From contig OU862927.1 of assembly GCA_917880885.1 (NCBI GenBank), forward strand, positions 39,149,571 through 39,213,570: a stretch of DNA of 64,000 nucleotides, given 5' to 3'. Made by a program: the position numbers and the translations under genes. A model generated the notes under the pieces. The model was not told the DNA's origin, ran no database searches, and saw only the letters and a program-made list of their open reading frames with translations. Of the stretch, positions 1 to 9,699 are shown piece after piece. This DNA is from Limnephilus marmoratus (taxonomy: Eukaryota > Arthropoda > Insecta > Trichoptera > Limnephilidae). Each line of letters starts with the position of its first letter. Positions within the stretch are counted from its first letter, which is position 1.

Positions 1-59
1 ACCCTTTTTGAATTTCTATTTTTTTAATGAATGAAATGGAATCTTGGAGGTTGAAAATT

Positions 60-625
60 GCCTACTTCTCGACATCCGATCGAGCTGAAACTTGGTAAAT
101 AAACTCATTGTCGATGCCAATGCATTCTATCAACTTTTGGTGGCAATCACACACACACGCGGACATATATACGAATTTCTCTGAAATTCTATAACATTGC
201 AGCGGTTAATATACGGAATAAATATCGGTTTTATCAAAACGGGATTTGGCTCGGTTTGTAGTTTTGTTTACTCCAGTGCCTGGGAGTAGGAACTAACTGA
301 CTACGAACTGAGCCAAATCCCTTTTTGACAAGATTTGTAATGTCATCGAATTTAAGAGAAATGCATAAATGTCTGCGTTGATGTGTGTGATTGCCACCAA
401 AAGACCATAGAATGCATTCTCATCGATAACGAGTCCATCTGTCGAGTTTTAGCTTGATCGGATGTCGAGAAGTGGGTTTATTTCCTATTTTGATGGGAAA
501 TAAACCCACTTCTCGACATCCGATCAAGCTAAAACTCGACAGATGGACTCGTTATCGATGAGAATGCATTCTATGGTCTTTTGGTGGCAATCACACACAC
601 CAACGCAGACATTTATGCATTTCTC
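60..625. repeat. Nested palindromic (foldback) repeat
   Basis: Positions 356-485 and 496-625 are inverted copies of each other over about 130 bp. I see essentially one mismatch, and the loop is only 10 bp. A diverged third copy, in the same orientation as the second arm, lies at about 60-175. Between them is a smaller inverted repeat (about 241-261 against 301-321, starting gggatttggctc). The older arms thus run 60-261 and 301-485, and the outer part of one arm has been duplicated in inverse. No transposase is present. It is probably a non-autonomous TIR or foldback element. Confidence 0.8.
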
Positions 626-889
626 AGAAGTGGGTTTATTTCCACTTCATTCAATCATTCATTAAATCAAGAAAACAAAGTCGAAATTGAAATAGAAGTA
701 TTCAATCATACAATGCAATTCCACTGTTTCAACGTGTCATTTACATATACTCGTGTACTTAGGATGATTGGAATCAATTACAGAAACTAAATCGTATCTG
801 TCTAAATAAAAATGTTATTAAACAGCCGTGCTCGGCTTTGGGATTTACCACTGGAGACACAAACTGATAGAAGTGTATAACATGGGCGT
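626..889. other. No recognisable feature
   Basis: This is AT-rich sequence. A 69-codon open frame starting at 581 begins inside the palindrome and has no recognisable family. I see no gene here. Confidence 0.5.
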
Positions 890-897
890 GTCAAAAT

Positions 898-1070
898 GGT
901 GACCGGACAACTCAGAATGAAACCTACTCAGACTCAGAAGCACCTCAGAAAGGTCATTAAGAGTGATGATAAAAAAACGGTTACCGGCTATTTTAAAATT
1001 ATTTTTTCATAGCTTAATGACCTTTCTGAGGTGTTTCTGAGTTGGTTCCATTCTGAGTTGGCATAGAACC
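898..1070. mobile_element. hAT-like MITE, family B, copy 1
   Basis: The ends are inverted: the left carries caactcagaatgaaac and acctcagaaaggtcattaa, and the right carries the reverse complements. The copy is flanked by a perfect 8-bp direct repeat GTCAAAAT (890-897 and 1071-1078), the target-site duplication length of hAT transposons. It has no coding capacity, so it would depend on a hAT transposase from elsewhere. Other copies lie at 44729-44922 and 53348-54275. Confidence 0.88.
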
Positions 1071-1078
1071 GTCAAAAT

Positions 1079-1541
1079 ATCCCCTTTTCAGACATTGAAA
1101 TTCTATCTTAAACAGATTAGCAATTTCATTGGCCTATTTGGAGCTGAATCGAACGGTCTTGAGGAAATTGGCATAAGTTTTCTTTGAAATCCATCCATTT
1201 TACACAGGATATTAACTGTGTGCCTACGGTTTAATTCACTTTGGATGGAGATTACTTCTTGGGAATAATAGATTCTTGATGGTTATCTGTGTTTATTAAA
1301 AACTTCGCGTATTACAATATTGACCTCGTTAGTCGACCTAACTAGGAGCTGGCTAAATTGAATCTAAGGAGAGCGTTATACTCAACACCCTCTCTGAGCT
1401 CCTCGACTCTCTGTTGCTCATCTTAGGTACTAAGCTACCTGCCATCTAGCGGAATCTAAGGGCAGTACTTATCACTGCCATCTTTGTCTAAAAGCCGTAA
1501 GCTTTTAGATACACTACACACTACACTATACTAGTACCAGC
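1079..1541. other. No recognisable feature
   Basis: This is non-coding sequence between two MITEs. I see no open frame of note and no similarity to the other repeats of the window. Confidence 0.5.
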
Positions 1542-1836
1542 CACTGGCGGCTCGTGACTTTTGGGTGTGCTAGGGTGCTAATATTAAAAAGATGGCATCA
1601 TGGATGTTGTCGTATGCGAAAAACATTTTTTTTTTTCAAAAATCGGTGTTTTGTATGAAGATTTTTCAGGAAATCGGTGCGGCACACCGCCAAACTGAAA
1701 CATCCTGAAATTTTTCATACTTACAAAAAATTGATTTTCAAAAAAAAAAATTTTTTTTTCGCTTACAACAACATCAATAATGCCATTTTTTTAATATCAG
1801 CACTCTAGCACACCCAAAAGTCACGAGTCGCCACTG
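1542..1836. mobile_element. hAT-like MITE, family A
   Basis: Long terminal inverted repeats begin CACTGGCGGCTCGTGAC on the left and CAGTGGCGACTCGTGAC on the right strand. They extend about 90 bp inward (ttttgggtgtgctag, then a tttttt-rich part). The centre is another small palindrome. The 8 bp flanking each side (gtaccagc, atcccagc) match at 6 positions, which suits a decayed hAT 8-bp duplication. It has no open frame. Confidence 0.8.
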
Positions 1837-1937
1837 ATCCCAGCGAGAGATTGCACGTGACGTCATTGTTCTATTACTTTCTGTCTTTTTCGTTTCGATC
1901 ATGAATCGAAACTCTCGTCCTTTTCGATCTTCGAATC

Positions 1938-1982
1938 GATCGCCGTTTTTCTTCTCACACGTCGAGAAGAAAAAGGGCGATC
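1938..1982. repeat. Short hairpin
   Basis: Two 19-bp arms (gatcgccgtttttcttctc and its near reverse complement, one mismatch) surround a 7-bp loop. It lies in a stretch rich in cgatcg-type words (1895-2000). A TGACGTCA octamer sits just upstream at 1858-1865. Function is unknown; it could be the end of an unrecognised TIR element. Confidence 0.5.
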
Positions 1983-2035
1983 ATCGATAACGTTCATATG
2001 AGCTCTCGCCGGGACTAGTATAGGGGCGTTTTTTT

Positions 2036-2330
2036 TTTAAGTGAAAACTTTTTTAGCACTGTTGTGATTTGAAACTCAATGAAACGGAAACGAGCGACAT
2101 TAAAAAGAGACAAACACATACATCTAAAGGATTTAGCCTGCGAGAGAATGACATAAACAGTGTCTTTTTTGTTTTTTTCGTCCAGTTTCCATACACGGGT
2201 CATCTTTTCATGTGGATTCGGTGTGAAAAAAGGACGTTTTTGGCACTTTTCGATTTTCAAATCTCGTCCGTCATTTCAAAGATTCTTTTTTTTGGAATTT
2301 TCGTTTTACATGTTAGAAAATATTGATAAA
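2036..2330 (+). repeat. Interspersed repeat family E, copy 1
   Basis: The stretch starting aagtgaaaacttttttagcac and running to 'cctgcgagagaatgacat' is shared with 16395-16533, 27961-28058 and 41386-41447 (all inverted) and with 53909-54195. The family's outer end reads GAAGTGAAACTTC in the better copies and recurs inverted at the far end of the 53909 copy, so it is probably a MITE. The right boundary here is unclear. Confidence 0.6.
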
Positions 2331-2357
2331 AAGCGTTAAAATTTTGGAATTGCAATT

Positions 2358-2569
2358 TTTTTACGTAAATACGACACAGGAGTCTCAACTCCTCCCAAGA
2401 AGACTATAACTTTCCCAATTGGGGTATGTTGTGAGGCCGAAGGTAGTAGGGGAATCGCAAAGTAACACAAATTAATCAAGTTGAATTTTACTTGCTCACG
2501 CCGAGATTTGAACCCACAACCTCTAGATTGCTAGTTGAAAGCCTCACCCCTCCACCACGGAGGCCGTCT
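2358..2569 (-). mobile_element. tRNA-derived SINE, family S1, internally deleted
   Basis: The tRNA-like head lies at the right end on the minus strand, with a box B-like ggttca/tgaaccc region near 2500 and box A near 2540. The conserved body (cccaattggggtatgttgtgaggc) is on the left. Compared with the fuller copy at 29160-29572, about 190 bp of the middle are missing. SINEs of this type are transcribed by RNA polymerase III and mobilised by a LINE partner. Confidence 0.75.
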
Positions 2570-2609
2570 AAAGGTTAGCTATTGTTGCACTTCTTCTTTG
2601 TGTGCCCTA

Positions 2610-2800
2610 TCAGGTACCCCCGACGTTGGCGATCACTCTTGAAAATGTCTCTCTGTCTTGCGCTGCCCGGAATAGTTCCTCCACACTTCTAATGCCGGTC
2701 CTCTCTTGTATATTTCGCAGCCAAGACATTGGCGACCCTCTATCTTGCCTTTCAATATTAAATGGAACAAGTGATACTTCTTCCCTCGAAGTAAATGACT
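2610..2800 (-). pseudogene. C-terminal fragment of a non-LTR reverse transcriptase
   Basis: Read on the minus strand, the stretch ends in a stop at 2610-2612. It contains the run SPMSWLRNIQERTG, followed by an EELFRAAQDRETFSRVIANV-type ending. That pattern is typical of the C-terminus of insect 'endonuclease-reverse transcriptase' proteins of the RTE-like type. The endonuclease and the catalytic RT motifs are absent, so this is a 5'-truncated dead fragment next to a SINE. Confidence 0.65.
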
Positions 2801-2879
2801 CAGATATTGCACTTCCAGAGATTTATTATTCAGTGCTTCGCTCCCCTGAGATTCAAGATTTCTAAAGAAATATTAGGTC

Positions 2880-3650
2880 CAAGTTTTCAGGATTTCTATA
2901 ATCCCACCCCATGACATTTGGGGGGGAGGTTTAGGATGATTGAGGCTCTATAATGTGACGAAAGGATTTATTCGGGGTGGAAGTAATACCTTCAACTTCC
3001 TTCTGCTAACCAGTATACTTAAAGCGAGAAGATTTTAAATATATAATACGAAGTGATGTTATCCAATTTAAACTGCTGAAACCAAAAAGAGAATTGCGAT
3101 GATAAAAAAACATCAATTAAATAATCGGTTTTCTGTTGTACATATTCGATTGATTGTTATTTTTTTAAGTATGTTAAAATCAGTGACCAGTTTTCACGGT
3201 AAAAAATTCCAACAACGCCATTAAGTGACGCATCACCTCAAGTACTCTTACTGCGTATGACATACATTTCTGTACCTGGAAAGCATATGGGTGTAAGTCC
3301 AAAAGGGAGAGCCAAAAAACATTCTTTTCTCTAACTGTGGTGTCATCACTTCTTCAAATATCCAAACAGATAGATAACCAAAAAAGTTATTATTAAAGCA
3401 ATTAGTTTTGTTTTAAAAACGAGCAAACAAAACGATATATTAAATTTACAATTACATTAACATTACAATTACATTACAATTACAATGACATTAAATTTAT
3501 AACGATTTGACAATAAAATTAGGTCATTAGTAACTGATATTACTTGTAAGGTTTTTCCCTAATCATTATTGAAGTGAGCTGCAAACCCAATGTAATTTTA
3601 GCTTACTGGAATTACCAAAATATTTAGAAATTCGATAGACTAAAACGACT
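2880..3650. other. No recognisable feature
   Basis: AT-rich non-coding sequence. A short local repeat of the word ttacaattacat occurs at about 3448-3490. I see no gene or known repeat. Confidence 0.5.
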
Positions 3651-3664
3651 TAGCAACAAATATA

Positions 3665-3835
3665 ATTATTATAATTGATTAAAATCCTAGACCACCCCTC
3701 TCCCCCTCCCCAATATGTTGTGTATATAAACCGTAGACTAAGAAATATTTGTACCAGTCTGAAGATGGCTTTAACGAGCTGAAACCGGTTACGGTCGAAT
3801 AAAATTATGTGGAATAAAGTTTTATATTCGTTTTA
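3665..3835 (+). repeat. Penelope-like 3' end with hammerhead-like motif
   Basis: A pyrimidine-rich run (cccctctccccctcccc) is followed by a sequence with hammerhead-ribozyme hallmarks. These are CTGAAGA at 3759-3765, a stem (ggct/agct) closing a loop, GAAAC at 3781-3785, and an accg/cggt stem ending in GTC. The same order (pyrimidine run, hammerhead-like box, AATAAA-rich tail) is seen at the Penelope ends near 15,660-15,880. No protein remnant is recognisable here. Stem I does not pair convincingly by eye. Confidence 0.5.
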
Positions 3836-4189
3836 TTATAATATATTATACGTAAGGTTTTTAAAAATATTATTTAAAAAAAAAACGCTACAAAAAAACA
3901 CGGACTTGAGTCCATCTGCTTCAAAATAAAATGGAAAATTTTGTTATGACATGTGGTGTATTATGAAAGGATCATTGTTTTGTGTAGTAATGTTAGAGGC
4001 AGAAGGATGCAAATGAATTTAAGTCATAATACTCAAAATTCAACTAAATCATAGAGATGCAAGTCCATGTACATCTTTCTGCTTCTTAAAAAGTTGTTGC
4101 ATCAAAGGTAGTTGCATCCGTATACTAATATCCGGTTAATAATTACATGTTAAAAAACGCATTTAAACTGTGAAGAAGCAATAAATAAT

Positions 4190-4403
4190 AAATAATTCAT
4201 TGAAGAAGAAGATAACAATAATAATCTAAACGTAAATATAAAAGAGAACCAGACACAGAAAACAGAAAAAAGAGAATGGTCGCAACTGGGACTCGAACCA
4301 AGACCTCTCGTCTAACCGGGACGTGCGCGTTAACCAATTTCGCTATTGCTCCCTTCTGTCAAGCTGTCATAATAGTCAATCTCACATTTCAAATTTTAGA
4401 ATT
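4190..4403 (-). mobile_element. tRNA-derived SINE, family S2, copy a
   Basis: On the minus strand the head reads tagcgaaattggttaacgcg (box A-like), then ggttcgagtcc (box B). A body follows containing the reverse complements of 'gacacagaaaacag' and 'gaagaagataacaataataa'. The same unit recurs at 5262-5440, 17365-17435 with 24319-24440, 36380-36535 and 59597-60115. It is tRNA-related but carries a conserved non-tRNA tail, so it is a SINE and not a tRNA gene. Confidence 0.78.
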
Positions 4404-4412
4404 AACAATATT

Positions 4413-5094
4413 CATCAACATCATCATCACTATTGGCTCTACAACCCCTGGTGGGTCTTGGCCTCCTCAAGAGTCTTCCTCCACTCATCTCGGTTTTGTG
4501 CCAGCTCTCTCCAGTTTGGAAGCTCCCAGATAGATATGTCTTTGAGGACGTTGTCGCTTCATCTTAGTGTTGGCCTTCCCAGGCTCCTTCGCCCTATTGG
4601 TCTTGAGTTCAGCAGGGACTTTGGTGCTTGATGCTCGGTCATTCTCTCCACATGACCCAGCCACCGAAGTCTTCCCAATTTTATAAATTTTGCGACGTTT
4701 AGCTCCTTAAACAAAGTATAGAGCTCATTGTTATAGCGTCTGCGCCAAAATCCATTTTCTAGAACCGGTCCGAAGATGCGCCTCAAAATTTTTCTTTCAA
4801 AAACGTCCAGTTCTCGCTCATTCCTCTTAGTTAGTACCCAAGTCTCAGCTGCGTACGTAAGTACTGGTCTGATGAGTGTTTTGTGCACTAATATCTTCGT
4901 TTTTCTGGACAGCAGTCTGGACTTTAATTGGTTTTGTAGGCGGAAATAACAGCGATTTGTGTTCACTATGCGCTTCTGGATCTTCTCTGTGGTATTATTG
5001 TCGTTTGTTATCAGGGAGCCTAGGTATGTGAATCTTGGTACCGTTTCGAAATTTTGGTTTCCACATGAGAGAGTTGGGATTTGTTGGGTGCATC
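4413..5094 (-). pseudogene. RTE-like reverse transcriptase C-terminal fragment, family R1 copy a
   Basis: On the minus strand it encodes the region after the RT palm: a FTYLGSLITND-type start, TYAAETWVLTKRNERELD, FERKILRRIFGPV, and RWLGHVERMTEHQAPKSLL. The 3' end is a short GAT-type microsatellite (catcatcatcac on the plus strand), usual for RTE elements. The word AACAATATT flanks both sides (4404-4412, 5095-5103), a probable target duplication. It is strongly 5'-truncated, lacking the endonuclease and catalytic RT. It is very similar to 25578-26296. Confidence 0.82.
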
Positions 5095-5261
5095 AACAAT
5101 ATTATCTTCAACTAATTATTTTTCCATATTATGGGCAACTACCCTTTTTATTGGAAACAAACATTCAAAGAATTGGTTTGTATCCTGGATAGCGTCTCGG
5201 ATAAAAGTATCCGAATTTATTCATATGCTATTGACTTTTTACAAAAGTCTAAATGAATATT

Positions 5262-5440
5262 CAATTTTTTATTAGAAAAACTCTCTTATAACTTTTGAAG
5301 GTTATTCCCATCAACATAATATATAATTGAAGAAGAAGATAACAATAATAATCTAAATGAAAATGTGAAAGAGAACAAGACACAGAAAACAGAAAATAGA
5401 CAATGGTCGCTAGAGTTCCAGTTGCGACCATTGTCTTTAT
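5262..5440. repeat. SINE family S2, copy b, rearranged
   Basis: The S2 tail and body are present (aacttttgaaggttattcccatc, gaagaagataacaataataat). The copy then folds back at gacaatggtcgc / gcgaccattgtc (about 5400-5435) in place of continuing into the tRNA-like head. Positions 5291-5312 also show the uninterrupted site into which a solo LTR inserted in the related copy at 59597-60115. Confidence 0.65.
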
Positions 5441-6147
5441 TGTCTTCATTGTCTAAATAAATACTTTTTTGAAAATCCTACTTTTCTTCATGATAGGACT
5501 TGTATCTTTCTGCCACTGATAAACATTATAATTTACTTCAAGTCTCCATCAAAAACTCATTCCTTCAAATTTGCATTCTCCGTATGCTTCTCGGGTACAG
5601 ATTTTTATTACGCTCTACTCCGCCCACTCAACTTTTAGTCCCCAATCCAATTCAATTTGATTGATTCATTATTACAAGAGAGCCATATCATTCACTATCC
5701 CCCTGTTTAAACACCATTTTAATTACCTCCCACAAGTCCACACTAAAGGGATGAAAGATTTGAGTGCGTGGATTCACCAGAACACTAAACACTGCAGGGA
5801 AAAGGCTTCACCAAGCAGAGCCATTAATTTCCTTTTAAAATCGACGCCAAGGGGATTGCGGGAACTGTTCATGAGAGCACTCAGAATACTCGGAACCGGC
5901 AGATAAATGTCTGGGAATAAAATCGTGTAATAAAATTGGGTGTTCAAATTACGCTAGAGGATGAAAAGCAAGGGGAAAATAAATTATTATGAGGTTGCTA
6001 ACTGGGGTACCTACTTAAGGCGCGGTGTACAGTACGCTCAAAAAGAAGAAGATAGACAGATATAATATGTAAATACGAATGTTAGAGAGAGCGCGCTTAT
6101 ATTAAAAACGATAATAATTCAGCGAAAATTGTGAAGTTAAAGAGAAT
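5441..6147. other. No recognisable feature
   Basis: This is about 700 bp of apparently single-copy sequence. An 81-codon frame at 5661-5906 has no recognisable domain, no strong start context and no repeat similarity. A host exon cannot be excluded, but nothing supports one. Confidence 0.4.
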
Positions 6148-6634
6148 ATGAATGGTATTTTATGTTGTGATTGTGTAGAGTGGATTAATATGTTTGTGTA
6201 AAAATATGATTGGCGAAGGACCTTGATTTTGTGTTACTATCACTGCTTAAAAATGATAAAAATACATGTTGCATAGAAAGGAGAGGACTCACCGGAAAAG
6301 GATAAGAACTTGTAGACTGGCAATGCACTTGTATGTTCTTTTCTCATCCAACAGGAACAAAACAGTAACAAGCGTGAGGTTCGTTATTTTGATAGTACAC
6401 AGCGGAGTTATTTATAATGGCGGATACACGGCGGAGCACAATGGTTGTCTCGCGGCGGGAGTTTTATTGCAGACTGATTAAGATTGTGGGTAAGGTTGAT
6501 GGGTAGGCAATTGGGAATAGGTAGGACAAAGAACTTGCAACAATAATTGACACCAATCCCAAGCAGTGACAGTATGTATGCGTGCTATGTAGGTATGTGT
6601 ATGTGTAGGTTATGTGTATGGGCGTAACCAGAAT
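6148..6634. repeat. Interspersed repeat family C480, copy 1
   Basis: This block runs from gaatggtattt to gtgtatgggcgtaacca and is highly similar, in the same orientation, to 29690-30152. Shared internal words include ctggcaatgc, gcgtgaggttcgttatttt and gcggagttatttataatggc. No long open frame is conserved between the copies. The class is unknown; a non-autonomous DNA element is possible. Confidence 0.75.
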
Positions 6635-6728
6635 ATTTGACATATTATCATACTGAAACAATTTAAAGGTAGTTGAACAATTGGTTTAGGGTTTTGTACA
6701 CCCAAATAATTTGAAAAATATATTGTAA

Positions 6729-7430
6729 ATAGCTGGTACCCGGCATGCGTTGCTATGCCATTTTATAAAGAAATTGTTTCTCCCTGCGCATCCTTTCCCA
6801 TTCGTCCCGTTTACCTCCGTCCCTTTCCCCTCTCGCGTTCGCACTCCTCCTTTTCCACTTTCCCTCTTCTCACTCTACTTTCCCCCTTCCCCCGTCCCGC
6901 GAATCCTCCTCCCAAGTTCCCCTCCCCCCTCCCGTATTCGCCTCACCCTCCTGCATTACATACATTCATTCCCGATACATTAGATGTAGTGAACGTATGT
7001 CTTGCAGTATGAAAGAGACATGCGTGTATGAGTGAGACAGCATGCGGAACGTATAAAAGGCGTGAATGTTGTCCATTCGTCCTCTCTTGTTATCAGCTTC
7101 CTAAGAATAACCTTGTACAATAATCTCGGATTAAATACGCATAGTCTACCTACGTCTATTATTGGCAAACACCCCATATTGAGATCATCATATCTAAGGA
7201 ATCTGGATCCATCATAAAGGAGTCCAGAAGTAATTTGGATAACTGGCCACGGTTACCACATTAAGTTTTCAAACAGCTCGCGTGCCAACTATTGCAATTT
7301 TTTATACAAATTTCATGATGCCAGAGCTCTTATATGTTATTCTGATTTATCAGCTATATAATTGTAAAGTTTTGTTTTTGCATGAAAGAGTAACAAACAC
7401 GCGTAGATCCGTGTTTCGTTTAACATTATG
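6729..7430 (-). mobile_element. Helitron-like non-autonomous element, decayed
   Basis: It starts agctggtacccggcatgcg, matching the CTAG-plus-GC-rich-hairpin end at 35270 and 41600. It finishes with tgcatgaaagagtaacaaacac, the conserved opposite end of those copies. A long C/T-rich stretch fills 6780-6960. It shares tttcaaacagctcgcgtgcc with 35270-35854. It has no Rep/helicase. The exact ends are eroded. Confidence 0.55.
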
Positions 7431-7839
7431 GATGTAAAAAAAATAGATAGCACGAGCCCCGTATTGATTCAAATAACCATCTCACAAAACTAAACGTTTC
7501 AAAATGTATTATTTTGTTTTATCCATACACGAGAGTTAAATTGTCGCAAAAGAATCATTGATATATCAATCTGCACCGATTGAAAAACCAATATGTTTGA
7601 TGAATATCTTGCTGTAGACATTTGTTCATAGGAGTAAATATTGTATGAAAAATCGTTAACAAAGGAAAAAAAGCCAATCAAAAAATAATAATTGAAAATT
7701 CCTCTTTGGCATTATTGTTTTCTGAAATTGATGAAAAATTGGAATTGTGTGAAAGAATAGATATCTTTTTTAAATTTTGCACATTCACTTTGTGGCACCA
7801 TTTTATTATGAAATAAATAAAAAACACTTTGTTTTACTA
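7431..7839. other. No recognisable feature
   Basis: AT-rich sequence with no recognisable gene or repeat. A 60-codon minus frame at 7499-7681 has no family resemblance. Confidence 0.45.
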
Positions 7840-8029
7840 CGATAATCTTTATTTAAAAAGTCAACATGTTTCAAGAACGATGTTCTCTTCAGGACATTAT
7901 ATGTACTAAAACTAAATGATCAAGTATAGAAAGACAGGCGTGGGTAGAAATGGAAGTAGTGGGGGAGGAGAGAGGTGGAAAGGGGAGGTGCTTAGAAGAT
8001 CAAAAAATGAAAAAATCCGGAGTTTACCC
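7840..8029 (-). mobile_element. Inverted Penelope terminal repeat plus start of a GIY-YIG remnant
   Basis: Positions 7840-8000 are the reverse complement of the Penelope end at 15690-15880: the gtcaacatgtttcaagaac box, gacaggcgtgggtagaaatgg, and the gaggagagaggtgg tract. Read on the plus strand, 8003-8029 then encodes KSGVYP, the start of a GIY-type motif. The reading continues across the LTR insertion at 15335. So this is one PLE copy with an inverted terminus, later split. Confidence 0.75.
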
Positions 8030-8669
8030 TGCTAGCATTGGCGCTACTTGCGGCCAACGCCAAACCCAAAACCTGGAAAGGACATGCAATAAACAAGCCG
8101 GCGACTAGCTCTGCACAGCCGGCGCGAGCAAGGTCCCTCTTAAACCCAGGGCGAGTGTTTGTGGTTCGCTTGTAAATTCCTACTCCCCTTCCTTTCCTCA
8201 AAATCTCCAGGTCTCCTTCCTCAATCAGAACACAGTAGTTATGCACGAAAAAGGGTTTATTCATTTAAAGGTGAACAGGATTATACACAAGCCAGCCTCG
8301 GCACTAAACACATGGTTAGTTGGCTAACTAAATTGCTATCGTTCTATCAACTCTCTCTCTACGCGTATATAGTGAAGTTAAATGTCAGTTCTTAGCACAC
8401 AGAGGGGAAGGAAGGTTCATTTGTACTCACAGGCAGGATATAGGTAGTCGTCAGAAGGTACTGGTATTATATACTTCACACAATTAAAATAAAACATCGC
8501 GAAGTCAGTTTACGGCGGGCGCCCTAGCGCACGGTTGGGGAATGAATCCTGGGAGCCGCTCGGCGCTTGGCTACTTGTGTCGAGCGGTGCGGGGAAAGGG
8601 GGGCGGAGGGCCTGTGCAAGGGGTCAATTCGCTATTAGCTCGCACGGGAATCAATTCCGTAACGTAACA
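8030..8669 (-). repeat. LTR (3' LTR of the minus-oriented element)
   Basis: This 640-bp LTR is identical to the other except for one base (near 8104) and the absence of a 34-bp segment. On the minus strand it begins TGTTACGTTACGG and ends CAATGCTAGCA. It carries a TATA-like GTATATAATA (complement of 8464-8473) and an AATAAA signal (complement of 8256-8261) about 210 bp downstream, which suits a U3-R-U5 layout. Confidence 0.92.
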
Positions 8670-8683
8670 CTTCCCCCCTCGCC
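8670..8683 (-). promoter_or_regulatory. Polypurine tract
   Basis: On the minus strand GGCGAGGGGGGAAG directly precedes the TG of the LTR. This is the expected primer for plus-strand DNA synthesis in LTR retrotransposons. Its position fixes the element's orientation. Confidence 0.75.
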
Positions 8684-9442
8684 GCAAAAAAAGCGACGTG
8701 GTAATGGAGCAGTAGGGCTAAGAAATCCTCTTACCCTTCTAGCACTTGTGCCAAAACAAAAAAAAAATCCAAGAGAAAGGGGAGAGAGAGAGAGAGAAAA
8801 AGAAAAAGTTGCTAGCTACAAAATAGTAGAAACAAAAACAAAAGAGAAAAAAAAGCATGGTGAACAAAGAATTATACATGAATGTACATGAAAGACCAGT
8901 GGCATACATAAATATAAACAAGGACCTGCTGGAGAAAGGTACAAGGGTTATGCAGTGATAGAAAAAAAAGACTCTAAATTGTATCATTGGTCTGTGAGCT
9001 AAGTTTGCGTAGCGTTGTTTGCGTAGGATGTTTGGGGTGTTTGAACGTTGCACTGAAGTTACAAGGTTACTTTGTCACAGTAACCTGGCCCGTTTGAGAT
9101 TACACTCAAGGAACACTAGGGCCTTAAAGAAAACACGAAGACGAGAACGCAGGATGAGGCTTCTTGGTGGTGGAGAGGGTTCTACCTGTCACAGAGGTCA
9201 AAAAGGTAGCTGCTTCCGGATCCTGTGGGTGGGCCAGTATGACATCATTGAGGTACTGGAGAGTGGAATTGTAATTGGTGGTTGGTCCTTTATAGAGGAG
9301 GTGGTTTGTGTGCATGACAGCCGTTGTTGTGATGGTGGTTGGTACACTGGTTTGTATACAGTGGGATTGTTGTATGAACAATTGTTGGTATTGTTATTTG
9401 CGCAAGGGCACAGGAGCATTGGCATGATGGCAAAAGAGCAAT

Positions 9443-9690
9443 TTGCAAGGTGCAGCTGAAACATTTGCAAGATGCAGCAGGAACATTTGTACAATGGCAA
9501 CAGGAACATTTGCGAGATGCCGCAGGAACATTTGTACAATGGCAACAGGAACATTTGCGAGATGCCGCAGGAACATTTGCACGATGGCAACAGGAACATT
9601 TGCAAGGTGCCGCAGGAACATTTGTACAATGGCAACAGGAACATTTGCGAGATGCCGCAGGAACATTTGCACGATGGCAACAGGAACATG
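9443..9690. repeat. Tandem 22/23-bp (45-bp composite) repeat
   Basis: About eleven units of the type caggaacatttgYaNNatg alternate in two versions (…tacaatggcaa and …cgagatgccg), giving a 45-bp higher-order period. All three plus frames and two minus frames stay open because the unit has few stops. The resulting peptides are artefacts of periodicity. It lies inside the LTR element. Confidence 0.9.
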
Positions 9691-9699
9691 AACCAACTT

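Noticed and set aside
4270..4370. tRNA gene on the minus strand
   Set aside because: Same reasoning: five copies with a common tail, so a second SINE family.
6750..7012. Proline-rich proteins
   Set aside because: The C/T-rich tract of a Helitron-like element is open in two frames; no evidence of coding.
8535..9053. 118- and 104-codon frames near the LTR
   Set aside because: They overlap on opposite strands, include purine runs and the LTR itself, and show no gag features.
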